This document shows, one piece after another, positions 17,132 to 24,769 of a stretch of DNA of 64,000 nt. Position 1 is the first letter of the stretch; every line of letters begins with the position of its first letter. The notes under the pieces are model-generated. The model worked only from the letters and a program-made list of their open reading frames with translations, did not search any database and was not told where the DNA came from. Origin of the DNA: JAFEBO01 sp050730655 (GTDB lineage Bacteria > Planctomycetota > Phycisphaerae > Phycisphaerales > UBA1924). The stretch spans positions 62,001 to 126,000 of the forward strand of contig JBOHNL010000017.1 in assembly GCA_050730655.1 (NCBI GenBank). Reading direction: 5' to 3'. The position numbers and the translations under genes are program-made.

Positions 17132-18160
17132 ATGCTGAATAGTCGTCCTTGCGTTGTTCGTATCGGTCGTTGCACTCTCGCGGAAGCGAAACCGCTGCTC
17201 GCGCGGCACTACGCGGCCGGGGCGCCGGCGCGGGTGTGTTGTTTGCTTGGGGCGTGGATGGAATCAGAGCGCGGCGGAGAGTTGGTGGGCGTGCTCGCGG
17301 TCAGTCACCCGACTCTGAACGATCGGTGGCGGGAGATTGCCTGGCCGGGAGTCTTTGCGATTCCCGACAAGCGCGAACGCGCGCAGAAGTTGAATGAGAC
17401 GGTTCGCCGGATTTCGCGCGTTGTCGTATTGCCCAGGCATCGGGGGCGCGGGATTGCGTCGGCGCTCGTGGATGCGTATTTGCGGAGGCCATTGACGGAT
17501 CGCACGGAAGTCGTCGCGGCGATGGGGGATTTGTGCCGCTGCTTTGAGCGAGCGGGGATGCGCGCGGTGGAGTGTGCGCCGGTTGAGCGCGATGTGACAT
17601 TGGCTGCAGCGTTGAAGCGGCTGCGGATTGCGCCGGAGTTGTTGGCGGATGAGCGGGCTGTTGAGAAGCTGTCGCGTGATGAGGAGTTTGTGCGCGCGAT
17701 GCGCCGTTGGGCGAATGCGGCGGGAGGCACGCGGAAGGCGTTGAGGGGCTCGGATGCAATGCAAAATCTCGCGCCGGTCGCGGCGCGGGCGGCGATGTCG
17801 ATTCGCGCGGGTGCGCGGGTTTGGGTGAGTGATGGGGGAGGAAAATGCGGAATGCGGATTTCGGAATGCGGAATGAAAGGCGAAACGCGGAGCGCGGACC
17901 TTGGAGCGCGGAGCGAACTGCGAGACGCAAGGGTTGGCTCGGGCAAGGGAACGCCGCGACCTTGCCGTACGAGCCCAAGCGCAGCGAGGGACACTGTTGC
18001 GAAGGGTGCGGCGGAGTCGCGGGAAGTGCAAGCCGCTTCTTCAGGTTCCGGGCGTTTTGACGCCGCGGCGGGATTGGTTGCGACCGCACCTGCGCTGCGT
18101 TTGGGCTCGTGCGGCCAGCGACGGGAGTTCTGGGAACAGTCGCAACAACGACGACTGTGA
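17132..18160 (+). CDS. GNAT-like acetyltransferase, partner of the ABC-type ATPase
   Basis: The ATG at 17132 has a strong AGGAG 7 bases upstream. Residues 1-170 carry a GNAT-like core: RHYAAGAPARVCCLLGAW, ELVGVLAVSHP, then RISRVVVLPRHRGRGIASALVDAYL, where RHRGRGIA matches the acetyl-CoA pyrophosphate loop (Q/RxxGxG/A). This pairing with an ABC-type ATPase matches the COG2401 fusion described in archaea and phage-like loci. The ORF continues to 18160 only because it reads through GCGGAAT heptads and a GTACGAGCC repeat element from about 17840; the native protein probably ended near residue 236. Acceptor unknown. Confidence 0.7.
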   Translation: MLNSRPCVVRIGRCTLAEAKPLLARHYAAGAPARVCCLLGAWMESERGGELVGVLAVSHPTLNDRWREIAWPGVFAIPDKRERAQKLNETVRRISRVVVLPRHRGRGIASALVDAYLRRPLTDRTEVVAAMGDLCRCFERAGMRAVECAPVERDVTLAAALKRLRIAPELLADERAVEKLSRDEEFVRAMRRWANAAGGTRKALRGSDAMQNLAPVAARAAMSIRAGARVWVSDGGGKCGMRISECGMKGETRSADLGARSELRDARVGSGKGTPRPCRTSPSAARDTVAKGAAESREVQAASSGSGRFDAAAGLVATAPALRLGSCGQRREFWEQSQQRRL

Positions 18161-18396
18161 GAAAAGGCGGAGCGCGGAAGTCGGAGCGCGAGATGCAAAG
18201 GGCTGGCTCGGGTAAGGGAACGCCGCGACCTTGCCGTACGAGCCCAAGCGAAGCGAGGGAGACTGTTGCGGAGGGTGCGGCCGAGTCGCGGGAAGTACAA
18301 CCTGCTTCTTCGGGTTCCCGGTCTTTCGATGCCGAGGCGGGATTGGTTGCAACGGCACCTGCGCTGCGTTTGGGCTCGTACGGCCAGCGAAGGGAA
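17841..18396. repeat. GCGGAAT heptads followed by tandem copies A and B of the GTACGAGCC element
   Basis: Heptads GCGGAAT occupy 17841-17876. Element A spans 17960-18120 and B 18229-18390. Each opens with CCTTGCCGTACGAGCCCAAG and closes with the near-inverse CGTTTGGGCTCGTRCGGC. Interiors of about 100 bases are clearly related. The homology extends leftwards, so A and B are a tandem duplication of about 270 bp. Confidence 0.85.
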
Positions 18397-18486
18397 TGCG
18401 ACGAGCATCCGCAATATCGGCGGTCTTGTGAAAGGCAATCACGGAGTATGGAACAAAGTCCTTCGGGCAAAAAGGCATTTCTACAC

Positions 18487-20349
18487 ATGAAAACTCCACT
18501 CAATCGTCATCAACTGGCTTTGTTTCTGCGTGAGCAGCTTGGGATTTCGGTGTCTTCGCTGCCGCTGATTGGCGGGCATCGGGCGCCGCTGGATTATCTC
18601 GCGCATGTGTTCTTTCAGGGGAAGGGCGGGTTTGGTAAGTTTGCGAGTGAAGAGGCGCTGCCCCTGGATTGCGTGGTCTGGGCATCGCGCGGCGGGGGGA
18701 AAACATTTCTTGGCGCGGTCGCGACGGCGCTCGATCTGGTTTTCAAGCCGGGGATTGAGGTGCGCATTCTGGGCGGAAGCCTCGATCAATCGCGCAGGAT
18801 GCATGCTCATCTGAAAAGGCTCTTCGCAAAGGACCCGCTGGCGGAGTTGATCGAGGGTCGCATCACCGAAGGCCGGCTCGCGCTCACGAACGGGTCGGCG
18901 GTCGAGTTGCTCGCGCAGTCGCACACCGCCGTCCGCGGCACGCGCGTGCAGACGCTGCGCTGCGATGAGGCCGAGCTGTTCAAGGATGATGTGTTCGATG
19001 CGGCGATGCTGACGACGGTCTCGAAGATGTGTGATATTCCCGGCGTTGGGCCGACGCGGATCAAGGGGAGCGTCGAGTGTTTGAGCACGCTGCACGTGCC
19101 ATTTGGAATCATGTCGCGGATTGTGAAGGACACGGGGGCGCGGACGGTGTTCAAGTGGGGCGTTGTTGATGTGCTGGAAGCGTGCGGAGAGGAAAGGGCG
19201 TGTGCTTCGTGTGCGCTTTGGGAGGAGTGTGGGGGAAGGGCGAAAAGAGATCTGGCAAATGAGCAAATGGCAAAGCGCCAAAGGGAGAAGGGACGCGGAA
19301 CACGGAGCGCGGAGTGCGGAGCGGGAGGCAAGATGGCGGATGGCGAGGGCTCGGCTCGGGCGGGGATGTGCCCCGACCTTGCCGTACGAGCCCGAAGCGC
19401 AGCGAGGGAAGTTGCGACCGATTTGGCGATGTCATCGAAAGACGAGGAGCGATCGCCGGAGCAGAAGCAAGAGCAACGTGCTTCCGCTTTGAGTTCCGAC
19501 GCCGCGGCGGGATTGTGTGCAACCTCCCTCGCTGCGCTTCGGGCTCGTACGGCCAGCGAACGGAGTGCCGGGCACCTTTCTATCGACGATGCGATTGCCA
19601 TGAAACGTCGCGTGAGTTTGGCGATGTGGCGGACGGAGATGTTGTGCCTCGAGCCTTCGCGCGCCGACTCGGTGTTTCCGGAGTTTGATCAGAAAGTGCA
19701 CGTGTTCAGCGAGTGGTCCGGCGAAGAGTGGTTCCAGCGGGTGGAATCCCCGCTTGATTGGCTCGATCCGCTTCGCACGATTCCGATTCCCTCGCTGCTC
19801 CATCCAAAGTCGCGGCATCCGACATTTCTCTGCGGGATCGACTTTGGGTTTCGGGCGCCGACAGTAATCCTGTGGGCGGCGCTTGAAGAGAACGGCACGC
19901 TGCGCATTCTCGATGAGCGGCATGTGACGGGGTCAACGACCAAACAGCACGTGGAGGCAATCCTGCGCGGGAACGGGAGATATTGGCGCGTGCCGGATTG
20001 GATCGGCGCAGATCCGGCGGGCAAGCAGAGGCAAACGCAAACCGGCGTTTCGGATGTGCAGGTGCTCGCATCGGCCGGGCTCGATGTGAAAACACGGGGG
20101 TCGGAGATTGATGCGGGGCTGGGGTTGATCCGCGCACGGCTTGCGCCCGGCGATGGGCCGGCGCGATTGCTGGTGCACGAGCGCTGCGCCCGGCTGGTGG
20201 AGGCGCTTGTTTCGTATCACTACAAGGTGGGCGATCCGGAGGATCTAAGGCCGGTGAAGGACGGGAGCGATCACGCGATCGATGCGCTGCGGTATTTGGT
20301 TTTGAATCTGGATGTTGTGAGCGGCACGCGGGTCACTCGTTACGCGTGA
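18487..20349 (+). CDS. phage terminase large subunit carrying an in-frame repeat insertion
   Basis: The ATG at 18487 is chosen (18448 is possible); about 620 residues. Walker A ASRGGGKT is at 66-73, Walker B LRCDEAEL near 158-165, and a zinc-binding-like C..CASCALWEECGG cluster near 240. The C-terminal RNase H-type nuclease starts GIDFGFRAP (first Asp) and ends with DGSDHAIDALRYL (last Asp). It would cut and package DNA with the portal protein. Between the Cys cluster and GHLSIDDAIAMKRR sits about 105 residues of low-complexity sequence that is plainly translated repeat DNA (19246-19568). The frame is kept through it, so the gene may still be functional. Confidence 0.82.
   Translation: MKTPLNRHQLALFLREQLGISVSSLPLIGGHRAPLDYLAHVFFQGKGGFGKFASEEALPLDCVVWASRGGGKTFLGAVATALDLVFKPGIEVRILGGSLDQSRRMHAHLKRLFAKDPLAELIEGRITEGRLALTNGSAVELLAQSHTAVRGTRVQTLRCDEAELFKDDVFDAAMLTTVSKMCDIPGVGPTRIKGSVECLSTLHVPFGIMSRIVKDTGARTVFKWGVVDVLEACGEERACASCALWEECGGRAKRDLANEQMAKRQREKGRGTRSAECGAGGKMADGEGSARAGMCPDLAVRARSAAREVATDLAMSSKDEERSPEQKQEQRASALSSDAAAGLCATSLAALRARTASERSAGHLSIDDAIAMKRRVSLAMWRTEMLCLEPSRADSVFPEFDQKVHVFSEWSGEEWFQRVESPLDWLDPLRTIPIPSLLHPKSRHPTFLCGIDFGFRAPTVILWAALEENGTLRILDERHVTGSTTKQHVEAILRGNGRYWRVPDWIGADPAGKQRQTQTGVSDVQVLASAGLDVKTRGSEIDAGLGLIRARLAPGDGPARLLVHERCARLVEALVSYHYKVGDPEDLRPVKDGSDHAIDALRYLVLNLDVVSGTRVTRYA
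19246..19568. repeat. composite repeat inside the terminase gene (element C)
   Basis: From left to right: GGCAAAT/GCCAAAG heptads (19253-19290), ACGCGGA/GTGCGGA heptads, then a GTACGAGCC element with inverted ends at 19377-19410 and 19526-19560. The same three families occur separately in intergenic DNA elsewhere. The exact edges cannot be set without a repeat-free homologue. Confidence 0.8.
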
Positions 20350-20396
20350 GCGCCACACGCGCGTCACCTGTCGCCTGATCCTCCTCGTGCATGCCT

Positions 20397-20492
20397 TCCA
20401 GCCCGGAGGGCTGACGTTTCGTAGCCGGCGGTAGCCGCGCAGCGGCACCTCCGGAACAGCCCGTCAAATGCCCGCACCTCGTAGCGGTGCTG
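20397..20492. repeat. hairpin-rich dispersed repeat (AGCCCGGAGGGCTGA type)
   Basis: CAGCCCGGAGGGCTG forms a short hairpin, followed by TAGCCGGCGGTAGCCGCGCA and CACCTCGTAGCGGTGCTGG. It looks like a palindromic interspersed element between the terminase stop and the nuclease gene. I recall similar intergenic sequence from other planctomycetes but cannot check it. Confidence 0.5.
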
Positions 20493-20528
20493 GTACATCC
20501 CAATCAGTTCTACAACAAAGGACTACGC

Positions 20529-21254
20529 ATGACAAAGAACGAGATCATCAATCAGATCAAGCGAATCGCGTCGGCCGAAGGTGCGCCTCCCGGTCAGAAG
20601 AAGTTCGAGCGCATCACCAAGATCAGCGAGTCACAGTGGCGAGGCGTCTTCTGGGATCGCTGGAAGGATGCCGTCGAAGAGGCAGGCTTCGTGCCAAGTT
20701 CCAGGGGCAAGCAATACAGCGATGACGTCCTGCTGAAACAGTGCGCAATCTTGGCACGGCGTATTGGCCGAATCCCGACGCAGACCGATTCCGTCGCCGC
20801 CTGGAAGAGCGGGGCCGAAATCGCACACTGGACCACGATGTCAAAGCGCTTCGGTAAGCGCCACGGGATCGTGAACCGCCTGAGAAAGTACTGCAAGGCG
20901 CACAAGCAGTTTGCCCCCGTTGTCGCCATGTGCGATGCCTGTGGGAGTCAGGGGCTGGCGCACCAGAAGCGAATCGACGCGCCACGCTACGAGCGACATG
21001 CGCCAGGCTTCGTCTACCTCATGAAGAGCGCGGGAAAGTACAAAATCGGAAAGGCGGCATCCGTAGAAGAGCGATTCAAGACAATCGCCACGCTGATCCC
21101 GATGCCGCTGGAACTCATTCACGTCATCAAAGCCGACGACGCTTTCGGCGTCGAATCGTTCTGGCACCGCCGCTTCAAACACAAGAGAGCGAGCGGCGAG
21201 TGGTTTGATCTCGACGAATCCGATGTGTCGGTCTTCAAAGCCGAAGGGAAATAG
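20529..21254 (+). CDS. GIY-YIG nuclease (MUG113/T5orf172-like) with a homing-endonuclease-type DNA-binding repeat
   Basis: The ATG at 20529 has AAAGGA upstream; 241 residues. The C-terminal 85 residues (GFVYLMKSAGKYKIGKAASVEERF..TLIPMPLELIHVI.., then ESFWHRRF..GEWFDL) match the compact GIY-YIG subfamily called MUG113 or T5orf172, with VYL and KIG in place of GIY/YIG, the arginine in EERF, and the glutamate in VESFWH. The N-terminal half contains two units like the homing-endonuclease-associated repeat (WKDAVEEAGF.., YSDDVLLKQCAILARRIGRIPT). Three cysteines or histidines near CDACGSQGLAH may hold zinc. It sits just after the terminase, a common place for free-standing phage homing nucleases. 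Confidence 0.78.
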   Translation: MTKNEIINQIKRIASAEGAPPGQKKFERITKISESQWRGVFWDRWKDAVEEAGFVPSSRGKQYSDDVLLKQCAILARRIGRIPTQTDSVAAWKSGAEIAHWTTMSKRFGKRHGIVNRLRKYCKAHKQFAPVVAMCDACGSQGLAHQKRIDAPRYERHAPGFVYLMKSAGKYKIGKAASVEERFKTIATLIPMPLELIHVIKADDAFGVESFWHRRFKHKRASGEWFDLDESDVSVFKAEGK

Positions 21255-21351
21255 GAAAAGACCGCGCGGCGACCGCAAGTCTGAATCGCCAATCGCCCAC
21301 TCTCGGATCAACGCAGGCCGAGTCACTGCAATTACCCTCGAACCACCCAAA

Positions 21352-21383
21352 CCTTGCCGTACGAGCCCAAGCGAAGCGAAGGG
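21352..21383. repeat. half-element of the GTACGAGCC family
   Basis: CCTTGCCGTACGAGCCCAAG followed by CGAAGCGAAGGG. Only the left end is present; no inverse partner lies within 300 bases. Other single ends occur at 55323-55352 and 59051-59082. Confidence 0.8.
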
Positions 21384-21473
21384 TGTGCGACGCCGCGACA
21401 TCTCAGGCTTCCGAACAGGGAAGCAAGTCGAGGGCGTTCTCTTTGACAAGTGAAGACCCAATCGCGAGATTGC

Positions 21474-21670
21474 GTGCCGCCGCCCCAAAGGGGCGCTTGA
21501 GCCAAAGCCCGGGGCAACGCCCCTGGTCAAAGAGTCGAACTGTCCGAGCCCCAACGGGGCGGCACAAACGTGCGCGATTCGGCGCGGCTACTCCTTCGGG
21601 GTGTTGCCCCTTCAGGGTTCGATGCGATAAACACGTGCGACCCAGGGCGTTGCCTTGGGCCGGGGCTGGG
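21474..21670. repeat. GGGGC hairpin-rich dispersed repeat
   Basis: A run of GC-rich palindromes: GCCCCAAAGGGGC, GGGGCAACGCCCC and GCCCCAACGGGGC, ending with CAGGGCGTTGCCTTGG. It occupies most of the 480-base gap between the nuclease gene and the SUMF1 gene. No coding sequence is evident. Confidence 0.6.
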
Positions 21671-21733
21671 GCGCACCTTTTGTGTGTGGGTGTATGGGGG
21701 AGTGATTGCGGAGTGTGTCGCGTGATCTCCGAT

Positions 21734-22996
21734 ATGGTTCCAACTATGCCAACGAGCATTTCTCGCCAGCTTGCAATGTCGGGTGTTGTTTCTGCCGCGG
21801 CGTTTGGCCAGAGTCCCGTTGCGCAGAGCACGATCACTAAGTTTGGGATTGAGTTTTGCGTGGTGGGGAGTCCGGGGAATCGGCCGCCCGATGAGTCTGA
21901 AATGACAGAAACTCCGGGGAACTGGCGGCCGGGCGCGGTGAACTATCAGTATGCGATCGCGAAGAATGAGTTGTCTTCGATTCAGTACCTTGAATTCGTT
22001 CGTGCCTACGCCTCATTCCATCCGGAGATTCCGGGCAGCGTCGCGTTGACGGGCGACTACATCGTTGCAAATCCAGGCGCGTCCGGTCGCACGTTTGATT
22101 TGATCGTCCCCGCTGTGGCAAATCTACCAACGAACATGTCGTGGAGGATGGCTGCCAGTTATTGCAATTGGCTGGTGAATGGGAAGGCAATGGTCGCCGA
22201 TTCATTTGAGCACGGCGCATATGACACATCGACTTTCAATCGAGACGCGAGCGGCATATACACCGATCAGTTGGCGCACTCGCCGGGAGCTGAATTCTGG
22301 ATTCCGAATCTTGATGAGTACATCAAGGCTGCCAACTTCGATCCGGATCGGTACGGAAATGGTGAAGGCGGCTACTGGAAATATTCAGGAATGTCGGACG
22401 TACCGCTGCGATTCGGGGCGCCGCAAAATGGCGGGCAAACGAACGCGGGAACTTTCATTCCGGGAGTAACCGTGTTCCCGGTTTATGTCGGCTCCTATCC
22501 GTTGGTAAGAAGCCCGTGGGGCCTGCTGGATACCTGCGGTGGAATCTCCAACTGGTTGGAAGGAACCCTGTATCCGGATCGACCAAACACTGGCGTTATG
22601 GATATTGGCGCCCGTATCGGGAATCTCGACGAACAAGTTTTCGAGTATGACCGCCTGGGAATGGTGTTTTCAAGCACTGCTCCCAACTCGGGGGGGCCAG
22701 GAGGCCTTCGGATTGCAATGAGAATCAGAGTTGACTGCATCGGCGACCTGAACGGCGATCAGGTTGTTGACGACACGGACTTCTCGATATTCGCTGTCGC
22801 GTACAACGTCCTCGATTGCGGCGATGCGGCGATGGCGGTTGGCTGTCCGGCGGATTTCAATCTGGATGGCGTGGTCGATGATGCGGACTTCTTGGTGTTC
22901 GCGCCGGCGTATGACGCGGCGGGTGGCCCGACTCGACGTGCCACCACTCTTGGCTCGGCACGAGTGGTGCGGGATCGAGAGCCGGACCGGAGGTAA
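21734..22996 (+). CDS. secreted SUMF1/formylglycine-generating-enzyme-like protein with a truncated dockerin
   Basis: ATG 21734 or 21746 both precede a short hydrophobic leader ending AAAFGQ. The body is an FGE-sulfatase (SUMF1) fold: YQYAIAKNELSSIQYLEFV, PTNMSWRMAASYCNWL, EFWIPNLDEYIKAANFDP, then GLLDTCGGISNWLEG and GGLRIAMRIR, where a related domain usually has the conserved G-N-V-WEW. The catalytic cysteines of true FGE are not evident, so a binding role is as likely as catalysis. The second dockerin motif DADFLVFAPAYD is intact, but the expected -LLCP end is replaced by translated repeat DNA from 22918. Confidence 0.75.
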   Translation: MVPTMPTSISRQLAMSGVVSAAAFGQSPVAQSTITKFGIEFCVVGSPGNRPPDESEMTETPGNWRPGAVNYQYAIAKNELSSIQYLEFVRAYASFHPEIPGSVALTGDYIVANPGASGRTFDLIVPAVANLPTNMSWRMAASYCNWLVNGKAMVADSFEHGAYDTSTFNRDASGIYTDQLAHSPGAEFWIPNLDEYIKAANFDPDRYGNGEGGYWKYSGMSDVPLRFGAPQNGGQTNAGTFIPGVTVFPVYVGSYPLVRSPWGLLDTCGGISNWLEGTLYPDRPNTGVMDIGARIGNLDEQVFEYDRLGMVFSSTAPNSGGPGGLRIAMRIRVDCIGDLNGDQVVDDTDFSIFAVAYNVLDCGDAAMAVGCPADFNLDGVVDDADFLVFAPAYDAAGGPTRRATTLGSARVVRDREPDRR

Positions 22997-23052
22997 GCAG
23001 CCGACGCAGGCATGGAGCGAGTCGTCTGAGACTTCCGCACTACTCGTGGAGG
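22918..23052. repeat. 135-bp dispersed element, copy 1
   Basis: Nearly identical to 27334-27468. It contains the hairpin CCACCACT..GGCTCGG..AGTGGTG. It begins within the last codons of the SUMF1-dockerin gene and ends exactly where the left inverted repeat of the IS3-family element begins. Confidence 0.85.
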
Positions 23053-23091
23053 TGGTCTTGCCCACGTATTTCGGACAGTGGTGAATGAGTG

Positions 23092-23946
23092 TCAGACGGT
23101 AGCGGCCTCGGCCTGAGCGGGTGAACGGTATCCGATGCCGCTGTGGAGGCGGTGGTTGTTGTAGAAGCCTTCGATGAAGCGGAAGATCGCGTCGTGTGCG
23201 TGCTGTTGGTCGGTGAACAGAGTGTCTCCAACGAGTTCAGACTTGAGCGTGGCGAAGAACGATTCCATCGCGGCGTTGTCATAGCAGTCGCCCCTGCGGC
23301 TCATGCTCTGGATCATGCCGTAGTCGTCGAGCAGCGTGCGGTAACTCCCGCTGTCGTACTGGATGCCTCGGTCGGAGTGATGCACGAGCCCGCGGAGCGG
23401 GCGGCACCTCTTGATCGCGGCGAGGAGCGCGTTCTCTGCCAGGCTTGGGCGGAGTGAATCTCCCAGCGCCCATCCGACGATCCGCCGCTCCATCACCGCC
23501 GCCAAGTAGACAAAGCCTTGCGCGGTTCGGATGTAGGTGATGTCGGCGACCCAGATCCGCCCCGGTTCTTCGGGAGGCGGCAGATGCCGGAGCAGGTTGG
23601 ACGCGGGCGAGACCGTGCGCGAAGAGTCGGTGGTACGAGGCCGGAAGCGCCCAGAACGCCTGGAACGCAAGCCCGATTCACGCATGATGCGTGCGGCGGT
23701 ATTGCGGCAGATGGGGATGCCACGTCGCCGGAGTTCACGGCACAGGCGCGGGCTTCCGTAGGCCTGCCGCGTCTCTTCCTGGGCAAGGCGGAGCTGCCGG
23801 ACGAGCAGGTGACGACGCTGACGCCGCGGGGAATCCACGCGATTGCGTGCGGAGTAATACCCCGACCGGCTGACGCGCAGAGCCGAGCAGCAGGCCCGGA
23901 GGGGGAAGCGATCGGCGAGATGATCACGAATGAAGGCGTACTTCAC
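23092..23946 (-). CDS. IS3-family transposase OrfB (DDE integrase)
   Basis: 284 residues with the HTH_21 segment (CSALRVSRSGYYSARNR) and an rve integrase core. The DDE triad is visible as WVADITYI (D), LVHHSDRGIQYDS (D) and DNAAMESFFATLKSE (E), with the closing HSGIGYRSP motif of the family. It is in the -1 frame relative to OrfA and starts at a GTG overlapping the OrfA stop. In this family the active product is normally the OrfAB fusion. The frame is intact. Confidence 0.92.
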   Translation of the reverse strand: MKYAFIRDHLADRFPLRACCSALRVSRSGYYSARNRVDSPRRQRRHLLVRQLRLAQEETRQAYGSPRLCRELRRRGIPICRNTAARIMRESGLRSRRSGRFRPRTTDSSRTVSPASNLLRHLPPPEEPGRIWVADITYIRTAQGFVYLAAVMERRIVGWALGDSLRPSLAENALLAAIKRCRPLRGLVHHSDRGIQYDSGSYRTLLDDYGMIQSMSRRGDCYDNAAMESFFATLKSELVGDTLFTDQQHAHDAIFRFIEGFYNNHRLHSGIGYRSPAQAEAATV

Positions 23947-24233
23947 GGCTGCTGGTTCGCGAAGAACGCCGTCGCTTTTTTTAGGATGTCGCGCTCCATG
24001 CGGAGCTGCTTGTTCTCGGCTTCGAGTTGGTGGATGCGTTGCTGGAGATCACAAGCCGGTGCGGGCGAAATCGCCGGAGCGATGGCGGCGGGCAGGTCGA
24101 TCTTCATCCACCGCCGGAGCGTCCAGCAGGCGATGCCGAGCTCGTTGGCGACCTTCTCAACCGAAACGTTGGGCTGCGACGCCAGCCTGACAGCGGTCTC
24201 ACGGAACTCCCGGGCGTACACCTTGCGTGCCAT
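23943..24233 (-). CDS. IS3-family transposase OrfA (HTH)
   Basis: 96 residues: N-terminal HTH_Tnp_1 (REFRETAVRLASQPNVSVEKVANELGIACWTLRRW) then a leucine-zipper-like coiled coil (LQQRIHQLEAENKQLRMERDIL). Near its end the minus strand reads CTAAAAAAAGCG, an A7G slippery stretch suited to the programmed -1 frameshift that makes OrfAB. Confidence 0.9.
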   Translation of the reverse strand: MARKVYAREFRETAVRLASQPNVSVEKVANELGIACWTLRRWMKIDLPAAIAPAISPAPACDLQQRIHQLEAENKQLRMERDILKKATAFFANQQP

Positions 24234-24296
24234 GATCGGACTCCTGTCGAACCATAACCGAGGTTCAACGGTGTCCGAAAGTCGTGGGGAGGGTCA

Positions 24297-24769
24297 CCCC
24301 TACCTAGTCACAGCGACATTGTGCAGATGAGCCACATCTCTCGCACAGACAGTTACAACTGCCCCGAGCCCATTCTCATCATCATGGGCGGCAATCCTCG
24401 AGCGTCGTATGCGATCCACGTTGAAGTCAATACCCGCCAAGGCTTGCGAACGATTCTCCAGTCCGAATAGAGAGCGGCTTCAATGCCGGGCAATTACTTC
24501 CAAAACTGGGCGTGCGATGGCGTCCTGTCCAAATACTCGTCCGCCAACGCGGATAGGCTGACCGAGTATTTGGATAGGACGGGAGGCTTGCCACGCCGCG
24601 CGGCATGACCGACTGTCAAGAACGGCTGCCGGTGAGAGCCCGTGCGCACGAGTGCCTTCTGGGCACAACTGCCTCCTCGGCGCGAACGAGCAGCCGGCTT
24701 CACGCCTCGAGCACATCCCATGACAAAAAGTCGAACTGGGTTTTGCGAAAGCCTGACTTATTAATCACA
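24297..24769. other. gene-free segment with a long hairpin
   Basis: No convincing gene. A strong inverted repeat lies at 24522-24539 and 24563-24580: GTCCTGTCCAAATACTCG against GTCCTATCCAAATACTCG (17 of 18), with a 23-base loop. It could be the remnant of a mobile element end or a structured RNA; no T-run follows for a simple terminator. Confidence 0.5.

Larger units (their letters stand above)
23053..24296 (-). mobile_element. IS3-family insertion sequence
   Basis: A 1244-bp element. The ends are 33-bp imperfect inverted repeats: the left starts TGGTCTTGCCCACG, the right (complement) TGACCCTCCCCACG, and both share TTTCGGACA and TTGAA/GTGAA. Both begin with the family's terminal TG. Two transposase frames lie between. 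I see no 3-bp target duplication, and the sequence right of 24296 does not continue the 135-bp element interrupted on the left, so a deletion next to the IS is likely. Confidence 0.88.

Noticed and set aside
23053..24296. Target-site duplication of the IS3-family element
   Set aside because: The three bases on each side (AGG and CCC) do not match, so no duplication can be claimed.
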